A stretch of 64,000 nt of DNA from Streptomyces sp. CB00455 (GTDB taxonomy: Bacteria; Actinomycetota; Actinomycetes; Streptomycetales; Streptomycetaceae), in NCBI RefSeq assembly GCF_001905445.1, contig NZ_LIVQ01000004.1, positions 454,175-518,174 on the forward strand, read 5' to 3'. Under the pieces are notes generated by a model. That model saw only the letters and a program-made list of their open reading frames with translations. It had not been told where the DNA came from and made no database searches. Below, in pieces: positions 16,939 through 25,655 of the stretch. Position 1 is the first letter of the stretch. Every line of letters begins with the position of its first letter. The translations under genes were made by a program, and so were the position numbers.

Positions 16939-17237
16939 CCTACGTCGTGCTGTTCGCGCTCATCGCCACCGGCGCCTGGATCACCTCGACGGTGACCCTG
17001 CGCACGAAGGCGCTCGAACGCCGTGCCGAGCGCCTGGAGCGCCGCATGGGCCTGCTCCTGGACCACCTCGGCATCGAGGAGCCGGAGCAGGCGGGTCTGG
17101 AGGACGTACGGGCGCTGCTGCGCGCCGGCCGCACCATCGAGGCGATCAAGGTCTACCGGCGGCTCACAGGCGCGGACCTGCGGGAGGCCAAGACGGCCGT
17201 CGAGGCCCTGGAGGCCGGTGTCGACCGGACTGCCTAA
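16935..17237 (+). CDS. single-span membrane protein with a ribosomal L7/L12 C-terminal-like domain
   Basis: A 100-residue protein starting at ATG 16935, overlapping the previous stop by four bases. Residues 3-20 are one membrane segment, and 25-50 a charged helix rich in Arg/Glu/Leu. Residues 57-95 resemble the C-terminal domain of ribosomal L7/L12 (LRAGRTIEAIKVYRRLTGAD, then LREAKTAVEAL), which in the ribosome binds translational GTPases. A membrane-tethered copy could recruit such a factor, but this is inference. The 3' end overlaps the convergent nucleotidyltransferase gene by four bases. Confidence 0.8.
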   Translation: MTYVVLFALIATGAWITSTVTLRTKALERRAERLERRMGLLLDHLGIEEPEQAGLEDVRALLRAGRTIEAIKVYRRLTGADLREAKTAVEALEAGVDRTA

Positions 17238-18043
17238 GCGGGCGGCCTGGGCGTTTTGATGCCGTGCCGGGAGGTGTACTCGTCCGCGAGCCACGGCCCG
17301 AGGTCCTCGACGTACGAGCGCAGCACGGCCGGGTCGGCGACCGGATCCAGCGCCACGGCGGCCGCGGCCCGCATCTGGGCCGCGCGCTCGGGGTAGTACG
17401 CGCCGAACACCTCCGCGGACTGGGCGAGGTCGCTGGTCCAGCCGCCCCACCTCGGCATGACCAGGGTGAAGCCGGTGCGCACCAGCCGGCGGGCGAAGGC
17501 CCGGCTCAGTGCGCGCAGCTCCTGCGGCGTCGAGGCGGCGCGGGCCCGCGCCCGCCAGCCGGGCAGCAGGACGGCCAGGTCCCCGTTGGTCTCCCGGGCG
17601 AGCAGGCTGTCGGGGCGGTAGCGGGGCAGGTGCTCGGCCAGGTCGGCGCCGAGCAGCGGGGTGCACAGGCAGGCGACGAACCAGCCGAGGTCGTGGCGTT
17701 CGGCATCGCTCAGCAGGGTGTCCTTGCCGAACAGCAGGATGCCGGTCCCGTCGATCTGCGGGAAGTCCTCGTCGAGGGCGCGCGTCAGTACCTCGGCGGC
17801 GTCCCGGTCGTCCTGCGCGGGCTCCCGGTGCAGGGCGAGCAGCAGGTCGAGGTCGGACCGCCCGGGGCGGGCCGTCCCGCGCGGCACGGACCCGTACAGG
17901 TAGGCGCTGTGCAGGCGCTGCCCGTACGCCTCGGCGATGGCTTCGCGCGCGGCGGCCACGACGGGCCGGAACTCCTCCTGGATCCGGCCGAGGGATCCCT
18001 CCCGCTCGAAGTACCCGTACGGGTCGAGGCCCCTGTGTTCCAT
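17234..18043 (-). CDS. nucleotidyltransferase-domain protein
   Basis: A 269-residue protein from ATG 18043 (MEHRGLDPYGYF). The polymerase-beta-type nucleotidyltransferase core is LYGSVPRGTARPGRSDLDLLL: GS, then Asp-x-Asp metal ligands. This is followed by a helical region with HDLGWFVACLCTPLLG and a Trp/Pro-rich segment. The family includes aminoglycoside nucleotidyltransferases and toxin-type NTases, but no substrate can be assigned. A longer frame upstream is Arg/Pro-rich and unlike coding sequence. It is convergent with the L7/L12-like gene and precedes the crp terminator. Confidence 0.8.
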   Translation of the reverse strand: MEHRGLDPYGYFEREGSLGRIQEEFRPVVAAAREAIAEAYGQRLHSAYLYGSVPRGTARPGRSDLDLLLALHREPAQDDRDAAEVLTRALDEDFPQIDGTGILLFGKDTLLSDAERHDLGWFVACLCTPLLGADLAEHLPRYRPDSLLARETNGDLAVLLPGWRARARAASTPQELRALSRAFARRLVRTGFTLVMPRWGGWTSDLAQSAEVFGAYYPERAAQMRAAAAVALDPVADPAVLRSYVEDLGPWLADEYTSRHGIKTPRPPA

Positions 18044-18131
18044 GGCTTCACTGTGCACGGTGGGGCCCCTCAAGCGGCCGAGGCGGCGCGGGGGCGCGGC
18101 GCACCCGTGGCGGCGCGGCACCCGGACGCGC

Positions 18132-18168
18132 GAAGGGGCCCCGCCCGGTGGACGGACAGGACCCCTTC
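18132..18168 (-). terminator. terminator of crp
   Basis: A GAAGGGG/CCCCTTC stem (18132-18138, 18162-18168) with GC-rich pairing inside, 20 bases beyond the crp stop. Confidence 0.55.
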
Positions 18169-18188
18169 ACGACGGCGGCGGGCCGGCG

Positions 18189-18863
18189 TCAGCGCGAGCG
18201 CTTCGCGAGGCGCTCCACATCGAGCAGGATCACCGCGCGGGCCTCCAGACGGAGCCAGCCGCGGCCCGCGAAGTCGGCGAGCGCCTTGTTCACGGTCTCG
18301 CGGGAGGCGCCGACGAGCTGCGCGAGCTCCTCCTGCGTGAGGTCGTGCACGACGTGGATGCCCTCCTCGGACTGCACGCCGAAGCGGCGCGACAGGTCGA
18401 GGAGCGCCCGGGCCACACGGCCGGGAACGTCGGAGAAGACCAGGTCGGACATCTGGTCGTTGGTCTTGCGCAGGCGCCGTGCGACGGCGCGCAGCAGCGC
18501 GGTCGCGACCTCGGGCCGGGCGTTCAGCCAGGGCTGGAGGTCGCCGTGGCCGAGACCGAGGAGCTTGACCTCGGTCAGCGCGGTGGCGGTGGCGGTGCGC
18601 GGGCCCGGGTCGAAGAGCGACAGCTCTCCGATCAGCTCGCCGGGGCCGAGGACGGCCAGCATGTTCTCGCGACCGTCGGGGGAGGTGCGGTGGAGCTTCA
18701 CCTTGCCCTCGGTCACGACGTACAGCCGGTCGCCGGGATCGCCCTCGTGGAACAGGGCGTCACCGCGTGCGAGGGTCACCTCGCCCATGGAGGCGCGGAG
18801 CTCCGCGGCCTGCTCGTCATCGAGCGCCGCGAAGAGCGGGGCGCGCCGCAGAACGTCGTCCAC
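18189..18863 (-). CDS. crp: cAMP receptor protein Crp
   Basis: A 224-residue CRP/FNR-family regulator starting at GTG 18863, with GGAGAG 6 bases before it. The cyclic-nucleotide domain has GDRLYVVTEGKVKL and the cAMP-binding GELIGELSLFDPGPRTA. The hinge helix leads to a winged helix with TQEELAQLVGASRETVNKAL as recognition helix. Length and sequence agree with Streptomyces Crp, which controls spore germination and antibiotic production. An earlier in-frame ATG would add 25 residues without a ribosome site. It is divergent from nth across 185 bases, where I see no perfect TGTGA-N6-TCACA site. Confidence 0.93.
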   Translation of the reverse strand: MDDVLRRAPLFAALDDEQAAELRASMGEVTLARGDALFHEGDPGDRLYVVTEGKVKLHRTSPDGRENMLAVLGPGELIGELSLFDPGPRTATATALTEVKLLGLGHGDLQPWLNARPEVATALLRAVARRLRKTNDQMSDLVFSDVPGRVARALLDLSRRFGVQSEEGIHVVHDLTQEELAQLVGASRETVNKALADFAGRGWLRLEARAVILLDVERLAKRSR

Positions 18864-19048
18864 GAGTTTCTCTCCTATGTCGACCAGCTCAGGGGACCGG
18901 TCTCCCATTTTGCCGGACGGCTCAAACAGTGCGATCAATCACTACCTAGGATGCCGGACGCGGGCGGGTGCTGGGTGGTGGGTGGCCAATCGGAGTGGTG
19001 TTACCAGAGGTCCGGGCGGGTGTCGGCGGCCGGCCTTAGGCTGGCCGG

Positions 19049-19984
19049 GTGTCCAATAAGCCGGTGAGAGCACAGGCCAAGGGGTCCGCGGGAGTGACCG
19101 CCGCCCATAATTCAGCCGTGGGCGAACAGGCCCCCGGGGAGGTACCCGCGAAGGCTCCGCCCGCCCCCGCGGGCAAAGCTTCGGCCAAGAAAACGCCCAA
19201 AGTGCCCAAGCCCGAATCCCGGGTGGCCATGGTGCGCCGTGCCCGCCGCATCAACCGCGAGCTGGCCGAGGTCTATCCGTACGCCCATCCGGAGCTCGAC
19301 TTCCGCAACCCCTTCGAGCTGCTCGTCGCGACGGTGCTCTCCGCGCAGACGACCGACCTGCGGGTGAACCAGACGACGCCGGCCCTCTTCGCGGCCTACC
19401 CGACCCCCGAGGACATGGCCGCGGCCGAGCCCGAGGCGCTGGAGGAGCTGATCCGGCCCACCGGTTTCTTCCGGGCGAAGTCCCGCTCCCTGCTCGGCCT
19501 GTCGCGGGCGCTGCGGGATGATTTCGGCGGGGAGGTGCCGGGCCGGATCGAGGACCTGGTGTCGCTGCCGGGAGTCGGCCGCAAGACCGCGAACGTGGTC
19601 CTCGGCAATGCGTTCGGTGTCCCGGGCATCACGGTCGACACCCACTTCGGCCGACTGGTGCGCCGCTGGAAGTGGACCGGGCAGGAGGACCCGGAGAAGG
19701 TCGAGGCGGAGATCTGCGCGATCTTCCCCAAGAGCGAGTGGACGATGCTGTCGCACCGCGTCGTCTTCCACGGGCGCCGGATCTGCCACGCGCGCAAGCC
19801 CGCCTGCGGGGCCTGCCCGATCGCCCCGCTGTGCCCGGCCTACGGGGAGGGCGAGACGGATCCGGAGAAGGCGCGGAAGCTGCTCAAGTACGAGAAGGGG
19901 GGCCAGCCGGGCCAGCGGCTGAGCCCGCCCCCGGACTACCCGGGCCGCCCGGCCCCGCCCCTGGGCGCCACCGCGGCGCCCTGA
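19049..19984 (+). CDS. nth: endonuclease III
   Basis: A 311-residue DNA glycosylase/AP lyase of base-excision repair. After a disordered Lys/Ala/Pro-rich N-terminus of about 55 residues (longer than E. coli Nth), the HhH-GPD domain follows: [11 protein letters not shown], the helix-hairpin-helix [18 protein letters not shown] with catalytic Lys, and VDTHFGRL with catalytic Asp. The [4Fe-4S] ligands are in [17 protein letters not shown] (Cys-x6-Cys-x2-Cys-x5-Cys). The start is GTG. It is followed after 77 bases by the CoA-type nudix gene, the order seen in mycobacteria. Confidence 0.94.
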   Translation: MSNKPVRAQAKGSAGVTAAHNSAVGEQAPGEVPAKAPPAPAGKASAKKTPKVPKPESRVAMVRRARRINRELAEVYPYAHPELDFRNPFELLVATVLSAQTTDLRVNQTTPALFAAYPTPEDMAAAEPEALEELIRPTGFFRAKSRSLLGLSRALRDDFGGEVPGRIEDLVSLPGVGRKTANVVLGNAFGVPGITVDTHFGRLVRRWKWTGQEDPEKVEAEICAIFPKSEWTMLSHRVVFHGRRICHARKPACGACPIAPLCPAYGEGETDPEKARKLLKYEKGGQPGQRLSPPPDYPGRPAPPLGATAAP

Positions 19985-20061
19985 CAGGAACGAACCCGAC
20001 AGGAACGAATCGGTACCCGGACCGCGTTCGGCGGTGTGGGAGATCACGGACAGGGGTGCCT

Positions 20062-20847
20062 ATGACTGGAGCTACGCGGAACAGCCCGGCCGATGCCGAG
20101 GTGCACGCGGCGGGACGTGCGGGCGCGGGCGCCGGCGCGTCCCGCGGCGCACAGGAGGGCCCGCACGACGGCTCGGACACCGGCCCCGTCCTCACCACCC
20201 GCGGCCTGCCCGGCTGGCTCGATCCCGTAGCCCGGGCCGCGCGGACGGTGCGGCCCACCCAACTGAGCCGGTTCCTGCCGCCCGAGGACGGCCGCGGGCG
20301 GCAGTCCGCCGTCCTCGTGCTGTTCGGCGAGGGCCCGCGCGGGCCGGAGCTGCTCCTCATGGAGCGCGCCGGCACCCTGCGTTCGCACGCGGGCCAGCCG
20401 TCCTTCCCGGGCGGCGCCCTCGACCCGCAGGACGGCGACCCGCACACCACCGGCCCGCTGCGCGCCGCGCTGCGCGAGGCCGAGGAGGAGACCGGGCTCG
20501 ACCCCAGCGGCGTCCAGCTCTTCGGAGTGCTGCCCCGGCTCTACATCCCGGTCAGCGAGTTCGTCGTGACCCCGGTGCTCGGCTGGTGGCGCGCCCCGAG
20601 CCCGGTCGGCGTGGTGGATCCGGCGGAGACGGCCCGCGTCTTCACGGTGCCCGTGGCGGATCTCACGGACCCCGGGCACCGGGTCATGACCGTCCACCCG
20701 AGCGGCCACCTGGGACCGGGATTCACCGTCGAATCGGCTCTGGTCTGGGGTTTCACCGCCGGAGTGATCGACAGGATCCTGCATTTCGCGGGCTGGGAGC
20801 TGCCCTGGGACCGTTCCCGGCAGGTCCCGCTCGACTGGCGCGCGTGA
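20062..20847 (+). CDS. nudix hydrolase, probable CoA pyrophosphatase
   Basis: A 261-residue protein from ATG 20062, preceded by AGGGG. The nudix box LREAEEETGLDP follows SHAGQPSFPGGALDPQDGD. The HAGQPSFPGG segment just before the box is the signature of the NudL/CoA-diphosphatase subgroup (the UPF0035 motif). It is predicted to split coenzyme A or acyl-CoA into 3',5'-ADP and phosphopantetheine. The N-terminal 40 residues are low complexity. It lies between nth and the MarP gene with only four bases to the latter, so the two are likely cotranscribed. Confidence 0.87.
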   Translation: MTGATRNSPADAEVHAAGRAGAGAGASRGAQEGPHDGSDTGPVLTTRGLPGWLDPVARAARTVRPTQLSRFLPPEDGRGRQSAVLVLFGEGPRGPELLLMERAGTLRSHAGQPSFPGGALDPQDGDPHTTGPLRAALREAEEETGLDPSGVQLFGVLPRLYIPVSEFVVTPVLGWWRAPSPVGVVDPAETARVFTVPVADLTDPGHRVMTVHPSGHLGPGFTVESALVWGFTAGVIDRILHFAGWELPWDRSRQVPLDWRA

Positions 20848-20851
20848 GACG

Positions 20852-22063
20852 GTGACCCCTGTGAACGTGCTGGACATCCTGTTGTTGCTCGCCGCCGTGT
20901 GGTTCGCGATCGTCGGCTACCGCCAGGGCTTCGTCGTCGGCGTCCTGTCGGTGACCGGCTTCCTCGGCGGTGGTCTCGTCGCCGTGTCCCTGCTCCCGCT
21001 GATCTGGGACCGGGTGACGGACAACGGCACCCAGGTGTCCACCACGGTGGTCGTCATCGCCGTCGTCGTGATCATCATCTGTGCGTCGATCGGCCAGGCC
21101 CTGACCACCCATCTGGGGAACAGGCTGCGCCGCCACATCACCTGGTCGCCGGCGCGCGCGCTCGACGCGACCGGCGGCGCCCTGGTCAACGTGGTCGCGA
21201 TGCTGCTGGTGGCCTGGCTGATCGGCTCGGCGCTCGCCGGGACCTCGCTTCCCACGCTCGGCAAGGAAGTCCGCAACTCCAAGGTGCTCCTCGGCGTGTC
21301 GCGCGTGCTGCCCGGCCAGGCGAACACCTGGTTCTCCGACTTCAGCTCCATCCTCACGCAGAACGGCTTCCCGCAGGTCTTCACCCCGTTCTCCAACGAG
21401 CCCATCACCGAGGTGCAGGCGCCCGACCCGGACCTCGTCAACAGCCCCGTCACCGGCCAGGCCAAGCGCTCCATCGTCAAGGTGGTCGGCACCGCGCCCA
21501 GCTGCAGCAAGGTGCTGGAGGGCACCGGCTTCGTCTTCGCACCCGGCAAGGTGATGACCAATGCGCACGTCGTCGGCGGGGTCGGCGAGCCGACCGTTCA
21601 GGTCGGCGGCGAGGGCAGGCTCTACGACGGCAAGGTCGTGCTCTACGACTGGGAGCGCGACATCGCCGTCCTGGACGTGCCCAAGCTGAAGGCCCCGGCG
21701 CTGGAGTTCACCGACCGGGACGCGACGAGCGGCAGCGACGCGATCGTCGCCGGCTTCCCGGAGAACGGCGCGTACGACGTGCGGCCCGCCCGCGTCCGCG
21801 GCCGGATCAACGCCAACGGCCCGGACATCTACCACCGCGGCACCGTCCGGCGCGACGTCTACTCACTGTTCGCGACCGTCCGCCAGGGCAACTCCGGCGG
21901 ACCGCTGCTGACGCCCGACGGCAAGGTGTACGGGGTCGTCTTCGCGAAGTCCCTCGACGACCCGAACACCGGCTACGCGCTGACGGCGGACGAGATCCGC
22001 GACGACATCCGGATGGGCCGGAGCGCCGAGCAGCGGATCGACAGCCAGGGCTGCGCCCTCTGA
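20852..22063 (+). CDS. MarP-family membrane serine protease
   Basis: A 403-residue protein with an N-terminal CvpA/colicin-V-production-like membrane domain of four spans (residues 5-140) and a periplasmic trypsin-like domain. The triad can be read as His in TNAHVVGG, Asp in WERDIAVLDV and Ser in RQGNSGGPLL. Two cysteines, APSCSK before the protease domain and the penultimate QGCAL, could form the disulfide described for M. tuberculosis MarP, which protects cells at acid pH. Two GTGs, at 20852 and 20861, are possible starts. Confidence 0.92.
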   Translation: MTPVNVLDILLLLAAVWFAIVGYRQGFVVGVLSVTGFLGGGLVAVSLLPLIWDRVTDNGTQVSTTVVVIAVVVIIICASIGQALTTHLGNRLRRHITWSPARALDATGGALVNVVAMLLVAWLIGSALAGTSLPTLGKEVRNSKVLLGVSRVLPGQANTWFSDFSSILTQNGFPQVFTPFSNEPITEVQAPDPDLVNSPVTGQAKRSIVKVVGTAPSCSKVLEGTGFVFAPGKVMTNAHVVGGVGEPTVQVGGEGRLYDGKVVLYDWERDIAVLDVPKLKAPALEFTDRDATSGSDAIVAGFPENGAYDVRPARVRGRINANGPDIYHRGTVRRDVYSLFATVRQGNSGGPLLTPDGKVYGVVFAKSLDDPNTGYALTADEIRDDIRMGRSAEQRIDSQGCAL

Positions 22064-22477
22064 GACGCCCGGCCTGACGGGCCGACGCACCTGCGAGCCG
22101 GACGCGCCGGAGAGGTCCGACGGGCACGCCGGACGGTGCCGGGGGCCCGCCGGGCCCGCCGGTGGGGCCGCCAGGCTCGCCGGTGGGGGCGCCGGGCTCC
22201 TACGTGGCTCCTACGTGCGCGGATGACGCAGGCGCGCCGAGACCCACAGGGCCCGGCGGCGCAGGATGCGCGGGATCCCGAGGCGGAGGTCGTGGCCGTG
22301 GCGGCCGGTTCCCCCGAGGGCGCCCGGCGTCGCTGCCGAGCGGCGTTCGTGTGCGGTGTCACCGTAGTCGTGCGTCCAGCCCATACTCCGAGCTGTGCCC
22401 GGGCCCCAAGGTCCGTAATCCCGTCGGGAGCGGCCAATTGGCCTATGCGCCGGGCAATTGAACGGTGGTCAGACCGC
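22064..22477. other. GC-rich intergenic stretch between convergent genes
   Basis: No credible gene. It contains short imperfect repeats of GGGCCCGCCGG/CCGGTGGGGGC type (22139-22195) and a 12-base direct repeat GGCTCCTACGTG (22193-22216). Frames that are open on either strand here are Arg/Pro/Gly-rich artefacts. It separates the MarP gene from the oppositely oriented hydrolase. Confidence 0.6.
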
Positions 22478-23452
22478 TCAGCGGTCCGGTTCCGGGTCCT
22501 TGAGCCAGTTCACCAGCTCCGTCGAGAAGGCCACCGGGTCCTCCTCGTGCGGGAAGTGCCCCAGGCCTTCGAACAGCCGCCACCGGTACGGGGCTTCGAC
22601 GTACTCACCGGAACCGGCCGCGCTGCGCGTACGCATCACCGGGTCGAGCGAGCCGTGCAGGTGCAGCGTCGGCACCCGCACCGGGCGCTTCATCCGCCGG
22701 TAGTACTGGAGCCCGTCGGGCCGGGCCATCGACCGCATCATCCAGCGGTACGGCTCGATCGAGCAGTGTGCGGTGGAAGGGATGCACATGGCCCGCCGGT
22801 ACACGGCGAGCGCCTCGTCGGCGGCGGTGTCCCCGTCCTCTCCCAGCAGGGGCCCCGACCAGTCACGGATCAGCTCCGCCACCAGGGCGCCGTCGTCGGC
22901 GACGAGCTGCCGCTCGGGGACGAAGGGCCGCTGAAAGCCCCAGATGTGCGAACTCGCCCGCGTCTGGCCGAAGTCGGACATCATCGCCGAGCGCCAGCGG
23001 CGCGGGTGCGGCATGGAGGAGACGACGAGGCGGCGCACCAGCTTGGGCCGCATCACGGCCGCCGTCCAGGCGAGGTAGCCGCCCAGGTCGTGCCCGACCA
23101 GGGCGGCGTCCGGCTCGCCGAGGGACCGTACGACCCCGGTGATGTCGAGCGCCAGATTGGCGGGGTCGTAGCCGCGCGGGGTGCGGTCGCTGCCGCCCAC
23201 TCCGCGCAGGTCCATCGCGACGGCCCGGTAGCCGGCGTCGGCGAGGGCCGTCAACTGGTGGCGCCAGGTCCACCAGAACTGCGGGAAGCCGTGCAGCAGC
23301 AGGACCAGCGGCCCGTCACCGAGCTCGGCGACGTGGAAGCGGGCGCCGTTGGCGGCGACGTCCCGGTGCGTCACCGCCCTCCCGCCGGGGAGGTCGAGCC
23401 GTACCGCCGTGGCAGCGGTGGGGGGATTGCCCGGGTCCGGCGTGGATGTCAT
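22478..23452 (-). CDS. alpha/beta hydrolase, epoxide-hydrolase-like
   Basis: A 324-residue alpha/beta-hydrolase. The oxyanion segment LLHGFPQFWWTWRHQL with HGFP is typical of epoxide hydrolases. The nucleophile elbow is VGHDLGGYLAW with Asp as nucleophile, as in epoxide hydrolases and haloalkane dehalogenases. LHGSLDPV supplies the acid and EGLGHFPHEE the base His. Cap-domain residues lie between about 150 and 245. It is probably cytoplasmic. Its place next to the MarP gene matches ephE of M. tuberculosis (from memory). The start overlaps the stop of the upstream holin-X gene by four bases (23449-23452). Confidence 0.88.
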   Translation of the reverse strand: MTSTPDPGNPPTAATAVRLDLPGGRAVTHRDVAANGARFHVAELGDGPLVLLLHGFPQFWWTWRHQLTALADAGYRAVAMDLRGVGGSDRTPRGYDPANLALDITGVVRSLGEPDAALVGHDLGGYLAWTAAVMRPKLVRRLVVSSMPHPRRWRSAMMSDFGQTRASSHIWGFQRPFVPERQLVADDGALVAELIRDWSGPLLGEDGDTAADEALAVYRRAMCIPSTAHCSIEPYRWMMRSMARPDGLQYYRRMKRPVRVPTLHLHGSLDPVMRTRSAAGSGEYVEAPYRWRLFEGLGHFPHEEDPVAFSTELVNWLKDPEPDR

Positions 23453-23907
23453 GAGGACGAGCGTGCCACACCCACGGCCTTGTCACTGGCCGGCCGTGCG
23501 TGGGGCTTGACGGTCCCGACGAGCGCGGCGGTCTGCTTGACCGATTCGATGGTCTTCGTCGGCGGCTTGACCTTCTTGAACTTGACGACGGCCAGGAGTC
23601 CGATCAGGCCCGCGAGCAGCCAGAACGCGCCGCCGACGATGAGGAAGGACCAGGCGAGGCCGAGGCCGAGGTTATGGATCCCGTAGGCCGCGGCGAAACT
23701 CAGTACGGGGAGGGAGAAGAGCAGGAGCACGCCCGCGACGATCGCCGCCCCGCTGCCGATGCCCGCCCGCTTGACGTCCTGCTTGATCTCCACCTTGGCG
23801 AGGGCGATCTCGTCGTGCACCAGGGCGGACATCTCGGCGGTGGCCGAGGCGACCAGCTGGCCGAGTGTGCGCTCGGCTCCTTGCGCCCCTTGGTCCACTG
23901 CGCTCAT
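23449..23907 (-). CDS. holin-X (DUF1469) family membrane protein
   Basis: A 152-residue protein with an N-terminal amphipathic helix (LGQLVASATAEMSALVHDEIALAKVEIKQDV, residues 16-46), two membrane spans (about 52-75 and 85-108) and a basic C-terminal tail starting KFKKVKPP. This is the layout of the actinobacterial phage holin family / DUF1469. The name is structural, with no lysis role known. It is coupled to the downstream alpha/beta hydrolase by an ATGA overlap. Confidence 0.85.
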   Translation of the reverse strand: MSAVDQGAQGAERTLGQLVASATAEMSALVHDEIALAKVEIKQDVKRAGIGSGAAIVAGVLLLFSLPVLSFAAAYGIHNLGLGLAWSFLIVGGAFWLLAGLIGLLAVVKFKKVKPPTKTIESVKQTAALVGTVKPHARPASDKAVGVARSSS

Positions 23908-23961
23908 CGCTCTCTCCCTCTGTCGTCTGCTGCCGGCGGCGGTCCTCCGTCGTAGTTCAGA

Positions 23962-25434
23962 TCATGCCGGACGGTTGCCCTCGGTGCTGGACCCGGCCGG
24001 TTCTTCGGCGGCGGTGGCGGCCGCGATGCGGGCCCGGCGGCGGTGTTCGGCGGCTTTCTCCTCGTGGATCCTGGCCATCCGCAGGTGGTATTCGGGCTTG
24101 TCCTCCTCGTAGATGTCCGGGATGCCGTCGAGGTCCTCGTCGCGTTCCTCCGCCTCGGTCAGCGCCCGGTACTTGCGGTCGCGGATCTTGAGCATGACGG
24201 CCGCGACGAGAGCGGCTGCGAAGGAGCCGATCAGGACGGCGGCCTTGACCTCGTCCGTCAGCGTTTCGTCGCCGGCGAAGGCGAGTTCGGCGATCAGCAG
24301 GGAGACGGTGAAGCCGATGCCCGCGAGCGTGGCCACGGCCAGGACGTCCGGCCACGCGAGGTCGTCGTTGAGTTCGGCCTTGGTGAAGCGGGCGGCCAGC
24401 CAGGTCCCGCCGAAGATGCCCACCGTCTTGCCGACGAGGAGGCCGAGGACCACGCCGAGGGTCTGCGGCCGGGTGAAGACCTGGGCGATGGCTTCGTCGG
24501 AGAGGGAGACGCCGGCGGCGAACAGCGCGAACAAGGGGACGGCGAGACCGGCCGAGAGGGGCCGGACCAGGTGCTCGATGCGCTCGCCGGGGGACTGCTC
24601 CTCGCCCTCCCTGCGGTGGCAGCGCAGCATCAGGCCCATGGCGACGCCGGCGATGGTGGAGTGGACGCCGCTGTTGTACATCAGGCCCCAGACGACCAGG
24701 GCGAGCGGGACGTAGACGTACCAGCCGCGGACATCCAAGCGCAGCAGGAACCAGAAGAGGACCAGGCCGGCGACCGCGCCGCCGAGTGCGAGGAAGTCGA
24801 TCCCGCTGGTGAAGAAGACCGCGATGATCAGAATGGCGAAGAGGTCGTCGACGACGGCGAGGGTGAGCAGGAAGGCACGCAGGGCGGAGGGCAGGGAGGT
24901 GCCGATGACCGCGAGGACGGCCAGCGCGAAGGCGATGTCGGTGGCGGTCGGGACCGCCCATCCGCTCGCGGAACCGTTGCCGAGCGCGTTGACCAGCAGG
25001 TAGACCAGCGCCGGGGCGGCCATGCCGCAGAGCGCGGCGATCACCGGGAGGGCGGCCGCCTTCGCGTCGCGCAGGTCGCCGGCGACGAGTTCGCGCTTGA
25101 GTTCGATGCCTGCGACGAAGAAGAAGACCGCGAGCAGGCCGTCGGCCGCCCAGTGCTGGAGCGAGAGGTCCAGGCCGAGGGCGGCGGGGCCGATGTGGAA
25201 GGACCGGACGCTCGCGTAGCTGTCGGCGATCGGCGGGATGTTGGCCCACAGCAGTGCGGCGACGGCGGCCATGAGCAGCAGTACGCCGCCGACCGTCTCG
25301 GTGCGCAGAGCCTCCGCGACGAAGCGGCGCTCGGGCAGCGAGAGCCTGCCGAGGAGCTTGCGGCCGGCGGCGGGGGTGGCGCTCTGCGCGGGTGCGGGGT
25401 CCTGGGCGGGCGGCGGGGGCGTGGGCGTGGCCAC
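23962..25434 (-). CDS. nhaA: Na+/H+ antiporter NhaA
   Basis: A 490-residue NhaA. It begins at GTG with GGAGG 9 bases upstream, after a Pro/Ala-rich cytoplasmic start. Eleven to twelve membrane spans run from about residue 45 to 425. Signature sites are FFFVAGIELKREL, the unwound helix TATDIAFALAVL, the ion-binding AVVDDLFAILI (two adjacent Asp), and GIGFTVSLLIAELAF. The 70-residue C-terminal tail is highly charged and helical (EERDEDLDGIPD, then basic), longer than in E. coli. It exports Na+ in exchange for protons. Confidence 0.93.
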   Translation of the reverse strand: MATPTPPPPAQDPAPAQSATPAAGRKLLGRLSLPERRFVAEALRTETVGGVLLLMAAVAALLWANIPPIADSYASVRSFHIGPAALGLDLSLQHWAADGLLAVFFFVAGIELKRELVAGDLRDAKAAALPVIAALCGMAAPALVYLLVNALGNGSASGWAVPTATDIAFALAVLAVIGTSLPSALRAFLLTLAVVDDLFAILIIAVFFTSGIDFLALGGAVAGLVLFWFLLRLDVRGWYVYVPLALVVWGLMYNSGVHSTIAGVAMGLMLRCHRREGEEQSPGERIEHLVRPLSAGLAVPLFALFAAGVSLSDEAIAQVFTRPQTLGVVLGLLVGKTVGIFGGTWLAARFTKAELNDDLAWPDVLAVATLAGIGFTVSLLIAELAFAGDETLTDEVKAAVLIGSFAAALVAAVMLKIRDRKYRALTEAEERDEDLDGIPDIYEEDKPEYHLRMARIHEEKAAEHRRRARIAAATAAEEPAGSSTEGNRPA

Positions 25435-25599
25435 GGTGGGGCACCTCCGGGGCGGTCGACGGCATGACTCATGCAGTTGCCGACCAGACTTCCCGGCGCA
25501 CCCTGTGTGTGTTCGTTGTAGTGGACGTCGATTATTGACGGTTCGGGCATCTTACCGGGTCCGCGCGGTCGTATCGGGTGATCTTCACCTTAAACGGGA

Positions 25600-25636
25600 G
25601 GAGGGCGTGCGGCGCGCTCTGCGCCACACGCCCTCC
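25600..25636 (-). terminator. terminator of acs
   Basis: Ten base pairs GGAGGGCGTG/CACGCCCTCC (25600-25609, 25627-25636) with an inner GGCGC/GCGCC helix form a long hairpin 20 bases beyond the acs stop. Confidence 0.8.
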
Positions 25637-25655
25637 GAGGCCGTACCCGTCCGGG

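Noticed and set aside
22136-23686. A 516-codon open frame on the + strand through the hydrolase gene
   Set aside because: It is antisense to a well-defined alpha/beta hydrolase, has no recognisable domain, and its start region is repeat-rich.
23449-23907. Prophage holin
   Set aside because: The family name is holin-X, but no lysin or phage structural gene is nearby and the order is conserved with mycobacteria.
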